Below are positions 7,245 through 16,886 of a stretch of 24,470 nucleotides of DNA, in pieces. Made by a program: the position numbers and the translations under genes. The notes beneath the pieces are model-generated. The model worked only from the letters and a program-made list of their open reading frames with translations, searched no databases and was not told the DNA's origin. The DNA lies in assembly GCA_002494015.1 (NCBI GenBank), contig DLAR01000008.1, positions 1 through 24,470 of the forward strand, given 5' to 3'. Every line of letters starts with the position of its first letter. Position 1 is the first letter of the stretch. This DNA comes from Porphyromonadaceae bacterium UBA7042 (GTDB lineage: Bacteria > Bacteroidota > Bacteroidia > Bacteroidales > Muribaculaceae).

Positions 7245-8153
7245 ATGAGTCACGGGACACCAGCAAAACGCAGCAATCTGTTTTATCATCTCGGAGCGGT
7301 CATTACTGTTATCGCTTGGGGTGCATCGTTCATCTCAACCAAAGTATTGCTTGACCACGGGCTGCACCCAGTTGAGATTTATATCTACCGTTTCGTGCTC
7401 GCTTATATAATGATTCTGTGCGTGTGCCATGACCGGTTCCGCAGCAATTCCATCAAAGACGAAATGCTTTTCGCCCTGATGGGTCTGTGCGCCGGGTCTA
7501 TTTACTTTATAGCCGAGAACACGGCATTGCAATACACACTTGTGACCAACGTGTCACTGATAACGTCGATGTCGCCTCTGCTGACCGCGATTCTGATAGG
7601 CATTCTTTACAAAAACGAGCGTCCGCCCAAGGAAATCATCTACGGGTCGCTGATTGCTTTCATAGGGGTGGCCTGTGTGATTTTCAACAGTAGCTTTGTG
7701 CTTGAAATCAACCCTCTCGGCGACCTTTTGTCGCTTTTTGCCGCCGTGAGCTGGAGCGTCTATTCGATTGTGCTGAAAAAGCTCAACGCCGTATACTCAT
7801 CATTATATATCACCCGCAAGACTTTCTTCTACGGGGTATTGACGGCGTTTCCGTTTCTCGCCATCGAGCCTGAAATTTCGTCTCCGTCGTTGCTGCTGCA
7901 ACCCGAAGTGTGGGGCAACATCTTGTTCTTGGGCGTGTTTGCCTCGATGATAGGCTATCTGCTGTGGGCGATGATTGTCGGGCAGCTCGGAGCCATCAAA
8001 GCCTCCAACTATCTTTATTTCCAGCCGGTTGTAACCCTCCTCCTGTCAGCCATAATCCTCCACGAGGCGGTGACGGTGATTGGCTATATCGGCTGCGCGA
8101 TGATTCTCGGCGGTGTGTGGCTCAGCGATTACCTATGTCGCAAAAAAATGTGA
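7245..8153 (+). CDS. DMT superfamily (EamA) transporter
   Basis: A 302-residue membrane protein with the ten hydrophobic helices and internal duplication of EamA/RhaT-type transporters: first half about residues 12-146, second about 155-298. Typical features are the first-helix AWGASFISTKVLL, the end of half one at YGSLIAFIGVACVI, the SWSVYSIVLKKL helix opening half two, and FQPVVTLLLSAIILHE before the last helices. Such proteins export or import small metabolites across the inner membrane; the substrate cannot be read from sequence. It precedes the tricorn-like protease by 52 bp in the same direction with no hairpin between, so shared transcription is possible, but the functions are not obviously linked. 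Confidence 0.9.
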   Translation: MSHGTPAKRSNLFYHLGAVITVIAWGASFISTKVLLDHGLHPVEIYIYRFVLAYIMILCVCHDRFRSNSIKDEMLFALMGLCAGSIYFIAENTALQYTLVTNVSLITSMSPLLTAILIGILYKNERPPKEIIYGSLIAFIGVACVIFNSSFVLEINPLGDLLSLFAAVSWSVYSIVLKKLNAVYSSLYITRKTFFYGVLTAFPFLAIEPEISSPSLLLQPEVWGNILFLGVFASMIGYLLWAMIVGQLGAIKASNYLYFQPVVTLLLSAIILHEAVTVIGYIGCAMILGGVWLSDYLCRKKM

Positions 8154-8205
8154 CATCTGTCTCTGTTATTTTATCCGATATTCTTTATTTGTAAAAACAT
8201 AGTGC

Positions 8206-11200
8206 ATGAAAAAACTCCTTCTCAGTGCGATTCTTGTTTCCGCCTCATTGGGCGCGGGAGCGGTTACTCCATTATGGCTGCGCGACGTTAAAATCTCGCC
8301 CGACGGCAAGGAAATCGCATTCACTTATCGCGGGGACATATACAAAGTACCCGTATCAGGCGGCACAGCCACAAGACTGACAAGCCGTCCCTCCTATGAA
8401 TCCAACCCGGTGTGGTCGCCCGACGGAAAGTCGATAGCCTTTGCAAGCGACCGCGAGGGAAGTCTTGACATATTTATAATGAGTGCCGACGGAGGCGACG
8501 CAAAACGACTGACGTCCAACTCGACCGACGAAATCCCGGAAACATTTTCGCCCGACGGGAAAAGCGTCATTTTCTCTGCCGCTATTCAGGATGTCCCGAC
8601 CAATGTCCAGTTCCCGTCACGGCGGCTGACAGAGGTTTACAGAGTACCTGTTTCCGGCGGACGTTCCACGCAGCTGCTTTCGACCCCGGCGCAGATGATC
8701 AGTTTCATCCCGGGAACCGAAAACTTTGTATATCAAGATCAGAAAGGTATGGAAAACGAGTGGCGCAAACACCACACGTCGTCTGTCACCCGCGACCTAT
8801 GGCTCTATGATGCCGCGAGCGGAAAGCACACCAACCTAACCCGCCGCGGAGGTGAAGACCGCAACCCGGTCGTCTCGACCGACGGCAGAACCGTCTACTT
8901 TCTGAGCGAACGCGACGGCGGGTCGTTCAACGTGTTCTCGTTCCCCATCGACAACCCCTCGGCAGTCAAGGCTGTGACCGATTTCAACACCCATCCTGTC
9001 AGATTCCTCTCACAAGGAGCCGACGGCACGATGGCATTTGCCTATGACGGCGAGATATATACCATGCGCGACGGCTCGCGTCCGGCCAAGGTGAACATCG
9101 ATATCACAGTCGACAATGAAAACCCCGTCAAGGACTTGAGCGTGACATCGGGCGCAAGCGAAGTAGCCGTGTCTCCCGACGGCAACCAAGTGGCCCTCAT
9201 CAAGCGTGGAGAGGTATTCGTGACTTCGGTCGAATATAAGACAACCAAGCAGATTACCCACACTGCCGCAGGAGAGTCAGACGTGACGTGGGGCCCCGAC
9301 AACCGCACTCTCTACTATGCAAGCGAGCGCGACGGCGCCTACAACATCTACCGTGCCACCATCGGCCGCAAGGACGACCCCAATTTCCCCAATGCCACCA
9401 TCATCAAGGAAGAAGCTGTTTTCCCAGTCGACGGCGTGGAGCGTTTCCGCCCGGTGATTTCTCCCGACGGAAACAAAATGGCCTATATCCAAGACCGCAA
9501 CAAGATTATGGTGCGCGACCTCAACTCAGGCACAGAACGACAGCTTACCGACGGCTCGACCTATCCGCAGCGCGACGGCGGTTTCCATTTCTCATGGTCG
9601 CCTGACAGCAAATGGCTCGTGGCCGAGATTATAGACCGCAAGCATGACCCGTATTACGACATCGCCATCATCAACGCTGCTACAGGCGAGATAACCAATA
9701 TCACCAACAGCGGTTACTTCGACATGAACCCGCGCTGGGTGATGAACGGAAACGCCATCCTTTTTGAATCGGAAAAATACGGTATGCGCAACCATGCGTC
9801 ATGGGGTTCGATGAGCGACGCGATGCTCGTGTTCCTCAACCGCGAGGCTTACGACAAATTCCGTCTCAACGAAGAAGACTACGCCCTGCTCAAAGAAGTT
9901 GAGAAATCTCAAAAAAAGGAAAAATCATCGGAAAAAGATGATTCAAAAGACAAGAAAAAGAAAGGAAAGAAAAAAGAGAGCGTTGTTGACGACAGCAATG
10001 AAAAATCGCTTGTCAACGTCGAGCTCGACGGCATCAGCGACCGCATCGTGCGCCTGACACCTTTCTCGTCAAGCCTCGGCGACATCTATGTGACCGATGA
10101 CGGGGAGAAACTCTACTTTATGGCGCGTATCGACGACGGATTTGACCTTTGGAGTGTCAAACTGCGTTCAGGCGACGTGGAACTGGCAAAAAAACTCGGT
10201 ATGCGCGGAGCTTCACTGCAACCCGATGCCGACGGGAAAAACCTGTTCCTGCTCGGTAGCAGCGCGATGAAAAAAATGAATCTTTCGAGCGAAAAAATCA
10301 CTCCGATCAGCTACTCGGCAGGCATGAAGCTCGACCCGGCAGCCGAGCGGGAGTACATGTTTGACTTCGTGACCCGCGAGGAGGCCCAGCGGTTCTACAA
10401 CAAGAACATGCACGGTGTCGACTGGCCTGCCATGACCGCCGCCTATCGCCGTTTCCTCCCCCACATCGACAACAACTATGACTTTTCCGAGATGCTCAGC
10501 GAGCTGCTCGGAGAGCTCAACGTGTCTCATACAGGCTCGGGGTACCGTCCGCGCACCGGCGCCGACCCCACCGCCCAACTGGGACTTCTCTATGACATGA
10601 GCTTTGACGGCAACGGCCTCAAAGTGGCCGAGATTGTGGCCGGAGGACCGTTTGACCGAGCCACCACCCAACTTGTTCCCGGCGCAATAATCACCTCTGT
10701 CAACGGCGTTGAAATCGACCCGACAGGCGATGAAAGCGCGGTGTTCAATAATCTTGCGGGCAAGAAGACACTCATAGGGTTTACGCTCCCATCGGGCAAC
10801 AAAGTCGAGGAAGTGATATTGCCCGTAACCGCAGGGCGCATGTCGGGACTGCTTTATGACCGATGGGTGAAGCATAACGCCCATGTCGTTGACTCGCTCT
10901 CGGGAGGACGACTTGGATATGTCCACATCGAGTCTATGAGCGACGACAGCTTCCGCGAGGTATATTCAGATGTTCTCGGCAAGTACAACGACCGCGAGGG
11001 CATCGTCATCGATACCCGATGGAACGGCGGAGGCCGTCTCCACGAAGACATCGAGGTGTTATTCTCAGGCGACAAATATTTCACTCAGGTAGTGCGCGGT
11101 GTCGAATCATGCGACATGCCGTCACGCCGGTGGAACAAGCCGAGCATTATGATTCAGTGCGAGGCCAATTACAGCAACGCTCACGGCACTCCGTGGGTCT

Positions 11201-11469
11201 ACAAGCACCGAAATCTCGGCAAACTTGTAGGCGCACCTGTCCCCGGCACGATGACCTCGGTAAACTGGGTAGACCTTCAGGACAACTCGATGTACTTCGG
11301 CATACCTGTCATAGGCTACAAGCTCCCCGACGGCTCCTATCTTGAAAACACCCAGCTTGAACCCGACATCCTTGTCACTAACGACCCGGCCCGTGTCGTA
11401 AAAGGTATCGACGACCAGCTTGAAACCGCCGTCAAGACGCTCCTAAACGATATTGACAATAAAAAATAG
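8206..11469 (+). CDS. Tricorn-like S41 family serine protease with TolB-type propeller and PDZ domain
   Basis: A 1087-residue periplasmic protease of the tricorn kind, which trims peptides. A signal peptide spans residues 1-19 (MKKLLLSAILVSASLGAGA). WD40/TolB-like propeller blades run to about residue 545, marked by repeated SPDGKxIAF strands. A Lys/Glu/Asp-rich linker follows at about 563-600. More propeller-type strands (about 603-700) lead to the core (about 700-770). A PDZ domain lies at about 785-880 and the S41 catalytic core at about 905-1075. Catalytic candidates match tricorn: Ser774-His775 in GELNVSHTG, nucleophile Ser990 in EANYSNAHG, and a Glu in LENTQLEPD (E1047 the likelier). 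The residue after the nucleophile is Asn, where tricorn itself has Asp. Length agrees with Bacteroidota homologues as I recall them. Enzyme class is secure; substrates are unknown. Confidence 0.93.
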   Translation: MKKLLLSAILVSASLGAGAVTPLWLRDVKISPDGKEIAFTYRGDIYKVPVSGGTATRLTSRPSYESNPVWSPDGKSIAFASDREGSLDIFIMSADGGDAKRLTSNSTDEIPETFSPDGKSVIFSAAIQDVPTNVQFPSRRLTEVYRVPVSGGRSTQLLSTPAQMISFIPGTENFVYQDQKGMENEWRKHHTSSVTRDLWLYDAASGKHTNLTRRGGEDRNPVVSTDGRTVYFLSERDGGSFNVFSFPIDNPSAVKAVTDFNTHPVRFLSQGADGTMAFAYDGEIYTMRDGSRPAKVNIDITVDNENPVKDLSVTSGASEVAVSPDGNQVALIKRGEVFVTSVEYKTTKQITHTAAGESDVTWGPDNRTLYYASERDGAYNIYRATIGRKDDPNFPNATIIKEEAVFPVDGVERFRPVISPDGNKMAYIQDRNKIMVRDLNSGTERQLTDGSTYPQRDGGFHFSWSPDSKWLVAEIIDRKHDPYYDIAIINAATGEITNITNSGYFDMNPRWVMNGNAILFESEKYGMRNHASWGSMSDAMLVFLNREAYDKFRLNEEDYALLKEVEKSQKKEKSSEKDDSKDKKKKGKKKESVVDDSNEKSLVNVELDGISDRIVRLTPFSSSLGDIYVTDDGEKLYFMARIDDGFDLWSVKLRSGDVELAKKLGMRGASLQPDADGKNLFLLGSSAMKKMNLSSEKITPISYSAGMKLDPAAEREYMFDFVTREEAQRFYNKNMHGVDWPAMTAAYRRFLPHIDNNYDFSEMLSELLGELNVSHTGSGYRPRTGADPTAQLGLLYDMSFDGNGLKVAEIVAGGPFDRATTQLVPGAIITSVNGVEIDPTGDESAVFNNLAGKKTLIGFTLPSGNKVEEVILPVTAGRMSGLLYDRWVKHNAHVVDSLSGGRLGYVHIESMSDDSFREVYSDVLGKYNDREGIVIDTRWNGGGRLHEDIEVLFSGDKYFTQVVRGVESCDMPSRRWNKPSIMIQCEANYSNAHGTPWVYKHRNLGKLVGAPVPGTMTSVNWVDLQDNSMYFGIPVIGYKLPDGSYLENTQLEPDILVTNDPARVVKGIDDQLETAVKTLLNDIDNKK

Positions 11470-11492
11470 CACTAAAAAACATTCTCATCATC

Positions 11493-11532
11493 CGCAGTTC
11501 CAATGCCGCAGTCAGCCGGCATTGGAACTGCG
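11493..11532 (+). terminator. Hairpin terminator after the protease gene
   Basis: Perfect 16-bp inverted repeat (11493-11508 and 11517-11532) with an 8-nt loop, 23 nt after the stop codon. No U-tract follows. It separates the protease from the YjbQ-family gene, which starts 17 nt later. Confidence 0.75.
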
Positions 11533-11548
11533 CATATTCTGACACAAA

Positions 11549-11962
11549 ATGATTAATCAGACCGAAATAACGCTCCGTCCTTATCCTCGTGGTTGCCACC
11601 TTGTAACCGGCGATATTATGCGACAACTGCCCGTCCTGCCGCGCACCGGAATCCTCAACCTGCTCATCAAGCACACATCGGCAGCCCTCGCGCTGAACGA
11701 AAATGCCGATCCCGACGTGCGCCATGACCTTAATTCCATTTTCGACCGTCTCGTTCCTGAAAACGCCCCCTATTATATCCACACATTTGAAGGCCCCGAC
11801 GACATGCCCGCCCATGCCAAGTCAGTAATCGTCGGAGCGTCATTGACCATTCCGATTACCGATGGGCATCTAAACCTCGGGACATGGCAGGGAATTTACC
11901 TGTGTGAATTCAGGAATCACGGAGGGTCACGTCACATCGTCGCAACAATAATCGGAGAATGA
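11549..11962 (+). CDS. YjbQ family protein (secondary thiamine-phosphate synthase/UPF0047)
   Basis: A 137-residue cytosolic protein of the YjbQ/UPF0047 family, single domain over its whole length. Conserved segments are HTSAALALNENADPDVRHD (residues 42-60), EGPDDMPAHAKS (81-92) and LNLGTWQGIYLCEFRNHG (108-125), with His and Asp residues that form the family's putative active site. E. coli YjbQ has weak thiamine-phosphate synthase activity in vivo, but the true cellular role of the family is unsettled. Length is the usual 130-140. It follows the protease terminator and precedes tamB by 88 bp, so it probably has its own transcript. No thiamine genes are near. The family call is very sure, the function is not. 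Confidence 0.93.
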   Translation: MINQTEITLRPYPRGCHLVTGDIMRQLPVLPRTGILNLLIKHTSAALALNENADPDVRHDLNSIFDRLVPENAPYYIHTFEGPDDMPAHAKSVIVGASLTIPITDGHLNLGTWQGIYLCEFRNHGGSRHIVATIIGE

Positions 11963-11991
11963 CCCACTATTTTATGGCAAAATTCACTTAT

Positions 11992-12045
11992 GTTAAAACA
12001 AAAACGGTATCTTTACGGTTAAAATAGAAACGTTAAAACTATTTT
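11992..12045. promoter_or_regulatory. Direct repeats and dyad upstream of tamB
   Basis: GTTAAAA occurs three times (11992-11998, 12018-12024, 12032-12038). AAAATAG (12021-12027) pairs with CTATTTT (12039-12045) as a 7-bp dyad ending 5 nt before the GTG start. TATCTTTA (12008-12015) is a one-mismatch -7 candidate. This may be an operator or a translation-controlling hairpin; inference only. Confidence 0.35.
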
Positions 12046-12050
12046 GAACC

Positions 12051-15000
12051 GTGAGCCATTCATCAAGACATAAGATATTAAGAATATTATTATGGACATT
12101 CGTCGGGATTGCCGGATTGGTGCTGATCATCCCGGTTCTACTCTATATTCCGTTTGTTCAAGACTTTGCGCGTGACATAGCAGTAAAAAAAATCAGTGAA
12201 TCTACCGGGATGAATATCTCGGCCGGATATCTCAGGCTGAAATTTCCGTTGAAAGTTTCGGCTGCCGACGTGCAGGTCATCCAAGCAAACGGCGACACGA
12301 TGCTCACTGCGGGCAATCTTGACATCGCCGTGAAATTACGCCCGCTGCTACATGGCGACATCGAAGTCGACGGAGCGCGGCTCGACAAGGCGTTTTACCA
12401 GATGGGGAATGCCGACTCGGTAATGTGGTTGCGCGCCCGCATAGACATGGCCGACATCAACGGCACAGACCTCAACCTAAAAAAAGGAACAATCGCCCTC
12501 GACCGCGCCCTGATTGACGGAGGCTGCGTATCATTGCGCATGCTTGAGGACTCAACCTCGGCACCGGTTGACACAACGGCATCAACACCGTGGAATATTA
12601 CCGCCGGTGACATCGAGCTGCGCAATATCACTTACTCGATGGAGATGCTCCCGACCATCGACTCGCTCGGTTGCGACATTCCCGCCGCGAGACTGCGCGA
12701 CGCAGCAATAGACATGGCCACCCGCCGCATCCACGGTCGCTCGCTTGTCATCGACAGCATTTCAGCGACCTATCTGACACCGTCGGCCGAATATCTTGCA
12801 AGCCATCCTGTCACCGAGACCGCCAAGACTGATTCCACCGCCACTGACCTTTCCCAAATGTGGGCGATAACCGCTGATGAATTACGCCTGACAGCGCGAC
12901 GGGGAACCTACGCCACAGCAGGCGTGACCCCGATGCCGGGACTGGACATGAACTACATCGAGGTCAGGGACATCGTTATAGAGGTGGATTCATTTTACAA
13001 CCGGGGGACATCCATCAACGTCCCAATCAAACGCCTGAGCGGAACCGAGCGTTGCGGACTGCAACTATACGCGACAGGGACATTCGCTATGGACTCACTC
13101 TCCATGAGAGCAACCGACATGGCCGTCTCAACCCTCAAATCAACTATTGACTTTGATGCCGAAATGGGCATGGGCGACCTGACCGCCGACGCCACCCTCC
13201 CCCTCTCCCTTAAAGCCGACGCCCGCATCGACCTCGGCGAAGTAAAAGACGCCATGCCGTCAGTCGCCCCTATGCTTGCCGTCATCCCTACGGCCAAAGA
13301 GGCCATACTGAAAACCGACATTGCCGGAACAGCCGGAAGTATCGATGTCAGCCGGCTCCTGCTCCAAGTTCCGGGCCTGTTGCGCGTCAACGGCGACGGC
13401 GTTATTGACAATCCAATGGATTTCAACCGGATGGAGGGTAATGTGGCATTGTCGGGCGAATTCGCATCGCTAAATTCGATAAAAAAAATACTCCCCCCCA
13501 CCCTTGCCAAGACCATCAACATCCCCGCAATGAAAATAAGGGGAAACATAGATTACCGCCCCAACATCATCTCGGGCGACATCGCAGCCGTTACCGGCAA
13601 CGGACGGCTGGCGATGAAAGGCAACTGGAACGGCCGGGCCGAGGGATACGACGCCTCCCTGAGTCTGGCTGATTTTCCTGTTGACGCAATCATGCCCTCG
13701 CTCGGCATAGGCAGCATTACCGCCGGTCTTGATGTCAAAGGCCACGGATACAACCCCATGTCACCCAAAACAGTCGTGAACGCCGACCTTGACCTCGCCG
13801 ACATCACCTACATGGGACAACGGTATGAAAATATAAAGCTCGACATGCGCCTTAGCGACAGCAGGGCTGTCGGAACAATGACAAGCCTCAATCCCGATGC
13901 CAACCTCAGCGCCGACTTCAACGCCTCAATCAGCGGTGACACTGTTGACTGGACGCTTGACGGCGACGTGCGCAACCTCAACCTCATGGCGATGAAGCTC
14001 TCCCCTACCATGAACCGCGGCTCGCTGACGCTTGCCAACAAGGGACGCATGAATGTCAAAACAATGGATATAGCCACCGACCTCTCAGTCGGCAATCTCG
14101 CTTGGTCCATGCCGGGAATCGATATAATCACCCCGCGCATCGACATGACACTCGCATCGGCCGACTCGACGCTGAACGCCACCGTGGCCAACGGCGACCT
14201 CGACATGAAACTCCACTCCCCCATGCCTCTTATGGGATTCATCGACAAAATCGGGAGCGTCTCGCCTGTCTTATTACGCCAGATCGATGCCCGCATGATT
14301 GATGTCGATTCTATCCAGCAAGCACTTCCCCCGATGGACCTCCTCCTCGACATGGGGCAGAAAAACGTGGCCGCTCAATATCTTGCCGATGCCTCGGGAA
14401 TTACATTCAAGTCTTTCCTCATGGGAGTCCACAACGACTCTCTCTTGTCGATGAACGCCGTCGGCAACATGCTCAACGTCGGCAAGACACGCCTTGACAC
14501 CGTATCGGTCGAGGCAATCCAGCACGGCCGGTTCCTCGTCTACAAAGCCACCATAAACAACCGTCCCGAAACAATGGACGATTTCGCCCATGTCAACCTC
14601 AACGGGTTCATCGGCAACGACCGCATCTCGGCGTTCCTGAAACAAAGCAACATAAAGGGTGAAAAAGGCTTTAACATCGGACTGTCGGCCACACTGAGCG
14701 ACAGCATCGTGACTGTCAAGCTTGTTCCGCGCAAACCCACTATCGCCTATAAACCTTGGACACTGAATGACGACAACTTCATCAGCTATAACCTCTATAC
14801 GCGCCACATCGATGCCGACCTTGAGCTGGAAAGCAACAAAAGCTTTCTGAAACTCTTTACACAACACGACGAGTCGGCGGCCAATGACAGTGTTCCCGTT
14901 CAGGAAGACATCGTTTTGCAGATTTCCCAAGTGCATCTTCAGGACTGGCTCTCCATCTCCCCCTTCGCGCCCCCCGTCAAAGGCGACGTGAACGCCAATA

Positions 15001-16886
15001 TGCGTTTCCGCTGGGACGCATCGGCACTGACAGGTCACGGAACCCTCGGGCTCGTCGATATGTACTACGGCAAGGACCGGGTGGGGACATTTGATCTTGA
15101 CGTGAACATGCAGAACAGTGCCAACGGGGCAATCCATGCCGATGTCGCCCTGATGGTCGACTCGGTAAAGACGATTACCGCACGCGGGTCGCTGAATGAC
15201 TCGACGGCAGCCAATCCGTTCCTGCTCGACTTCTCCATGATTAAATTCCCGCTGCGCGTAGTCAACCCCTTCCTTCCGGCCGAAATGGCACGACTGAGCG
15301 GCATGTTAAACGGAAACATGGAGATTACGGGCGACATGGCACATCCCGTGTTCAACGGATTTCTCGACTTTGATTCCACAGCTGTCTTTGTGAAAATGCT
15401 CGGCACGTCATTCTCTTTCTCCGAAGAAAAAATTCCGGTTGACAGCAATATAGTCCGATTTGACAATTTCACCATTCTCGGATGCAATGCCAACCCCTTG
15501 CACGTCAACGGCACGGTCGATGCCCGCAACCTCACCGATGTCGGCCTTGACCTGAACCTCAACGCCCGCAACATACAGGTTGTAAACTCCTCGCGCCCCA
15601 AAGGCGGCGCCGATGTGTATGGGAAAGCCTATCTCGACCTTGATGCCGGAATCAAAGGCTCGATGTCACGCCTTGACGTCAAAGCCGACCTTGCAGTCCT
15701 TGGCGGGACAAATGTCACATACGTCATCCCCGACGCGACCTCGGCTATCGCATCGCGGTCCAACAGCGACATGGTTCACTTCGTCCAGTTCAACGACTCT
15801 ACTCAGGTTGAAAAAGCCGACACAGTGGCGACATCGTCGATGGCCCTGAATCTTGAAGCCAGCCTCATTGTAGAAACCGGGTCAACAATAACGGTCGACC
15901 TGTCAAGCGACGGCAGCAACCGAGTGCGCATCGAAGGGGCCGGCGACCTGACCTACTCGATGAGCGCGCTGAACGGCGACCGCCTGACAGGACGGTTCAA
16001 CATCAACGACGGCTTTGTGCGCTATGTTCTTCCCGTCATGGGCGAAAAGCGTTTTGACTTCAACGAAGGATCCTATATCTCGTTCAACGGCGACATGATG
16101 AACCCGACGCTTCACGTCTCGGCAGTCGATCAGATAAAGGCCAACGTCACTCAGGAAGGGCAAAACTCAAGGCTCGTCAACTTCGATGTCATCCTCAACG
16201 TCAACGGCACCCTTCAGGACATGGGCGTGGCATTTGACCTCGCGACCGACGACGACCTGTCAGTACAGAACGAGCTTGCATCAATGTCACCTGACCAGCG
16301 CGCCAATCAGGCGATGAACATGCTGCTGTACAATGTGTACACAGGCACAAACGGCACCAAGGGCAACGGCAACCTCTCGGGCAACGCCCTGTATTCGTTC
16401 CTGACTTCGCAACTCAACTCTTGGGCGGCAAACAACATTCGCGGCGTGGACATATCTTTCGGCATCGACCAATATGACAAGACTTACAACGGCAGCACGT
16501 CGACTACCACAAGCTACAGTTACAAGGTGTCGAAGACACTGTTCAACGACCGCTTCAAAATCATCGTAGGAGGCAATTATTCGACTGATGCCGATGCCGA
16601 CGAGAACTTCTCACAAAACCTCATCAACGACATCTCGTTTGAATACATGCTCAACCGCAGTGGCTCGATGTTTATAAAAATTTTCCGCCACACAGGATAT
16701 GAAAGCATCCTTGAAGGAGAAGTGACACAGACAGGAGTTGGTTTCGTAATCAAGCGCAAACTCAACTCATTGAGAGACATTTTCAATTTCGGCCATTCCC
16801 CCTCTCCGGCACCGGCCCTCCCCGTTAACGCGCCAAAAACAGAAAAAGCAACACTAACCCCGGCTAAAAATGATGAAGACGAGTAA
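12051..16886 (+). CDS. tamB: TamB-like translocation/assembly module protein
   Basis: A 1611-residue protein of the TamB/AsmA-like repeat-groove group, which spans the periplasm and is linked to outer-membrane protein insertion and phospholipid transport. One inner-membrane helix lies at about residues 10-33. A very long stretch of short beta-strand repeats follows, with an AsmA-like start (LRLKFPLKVSAADVQV). The TamB C-terminal (DUF490) domain occupies about 1275-1575, with GSTITVDLSSDGSNRVRIEG, GDMMNPTLHVSA and NMLLYNVYTG. The tail is Pro/Ala-rich. The start must be GTG at 12051: an in-frame TGA lies at 12045-12047 and no ATG occurs before the membrane helix. The 3' end overlaps the TamL-type gene by 17 nt, a classic tamL-tamB partner arrangement. 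The symbol is by family, not proven orthology. Confidence 0.9.
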   Translation: MSHSSRHKILRILLWTFVGIAGLVLIIPVLLYIPFVQDFARDIAVKKISESTGMNISAGYLRLKFPLKVSAADVQVIQANGDTMLTAGNLDIAVKLRPLLHGDIEVDGARLDKAFYQMGNADSVMWLRARIDMADINGTDLNLKKGTIALDRALIDGGCVSLRMLEDSTSAPVDTTASTPWNITAGDIELRNITYSMEMLPTIDSLGCDIPAARLRDAAIDMATRRIHGRSLVIDSISATYLTPSAEYLASHPVTETAKTDSTATDLSQMWAITADELRLTARRGTYATAGVTPMPGLDMNYIEVRDIVIEVDSFYNRGTSINVPIKRLSGTERCGLQLYATGTFAMDSLSMRATDMAVSTLKSTIDFDAEMGMGDLTADATLPLSLKADARIDLGEVKDAMPSVAPMLAVIPTAKEAILKTDIAGTAGSIDVSRLLLQVPGLLRVNGDGVIDNPMDFNRMEGNVALSGEFASLNSIKKILPPTLAKTINIPAMKIRGNIDYRPNIISGDIAAVTGNGRLAMKGNWNGRAEGYDASLSLADFPVDAIMPSLGIGSITAGLDVKGHGYNPMSPKTVVNADLDLADITYMGQRYENIKLDMRLSDSRAVGTMTSLNPDANLSADFNASISGDTVDWTLDGDVRNLNLMAMKLSPTMNRGSLTLANKGRMNVKTMDIATDLSVGNLAWSMPGIDIITPRIDMTLASADSTLNATVANGDLDMKLHSPMPLMGFIDKIGSVSPVLLRQIDARMIDVDSIQQALPPMDLLLDMGQKNVAAQYLADASGITFKSFLMGVHNDSLLSMNAVGNMLNVGKTRLDTVSVEAIQHGRFLVYKATINNRPETMDDFAHVNLNGFIGNDRISAFLKQSNIKGEKGFNIGLSATLSDSIVTVKLVPRKPTIAYKPWTLNDDNFISYNLYTRHIDADLELESNKSFLKLFTQHDESAANDSVPVQEDIVLQISQVHLQDWLSISPFAPPVKGDVNANMRFRWDASALTGHGTLGLVDMYYGKDRVGTFDLDVNMQNSANGAIHADVALMVDSVKTITARGSLNDSTAANPFLLDFSMIKFPLRVVNPFLPAEMARLSGMLNGNMEITGDMAHPVFNGFLDFDSTAVFVKMLGTSFSFSEEKIPVDSNIVRFDNFTILGCNANPLHVNGTVDARNLTDVGLDLNLNARNIQVVNSSRPKGGADVYGKAYLDLDAGIKGSMSRLDVKADLAVLGGTNVTYVIPDATSAIASRSNSDMVHFVQFNDSTQVEKADTVATSSMALNLEASLIVETGSTITVDLSSDGSNRVRIEGAGDLTYSMSALNGDRLTGRFNINDGFVRYVLPVMGEKRFDFNEGSYISFNGDMMNPTLHVSAVDQIKANVTQEGQNSRLVNFDVILNVNGTLQDMGVAFDLATDDDLSVQNELASMSPDQRANQAMNMLLYNVYTGTNGTKGNGNLSGNALYSFLTSQLNSWAANNIRGVDISFGIDQYDKTYNGSTSTTTSYSYKVSKTLFNDRFKIIVGGNYSTDADADENFSQNLINDISFEYMLNRSGSMFIKIFRHTGYESILEGEVTQTGVGFVIKRKLNSLRDIFNFGHSPSPAPALPVNAPKTEKATLTPAKNDEDE

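Noticed and set aside
10213..10926. 237-codon minus-strand frame opposite the protease gene
   Set aside because: Covers the core and PDZ region of the protease on the other strand; low-complexity His/Val-rich translation typical of shadows.
14274..15137. 287-codon open frame on the minus strand inside tamB
   Set aside because: Antisense shadow of a G/C-rich gene; no recognisable domain, and the plus-strand frame shows clear TamB repeats throughout.
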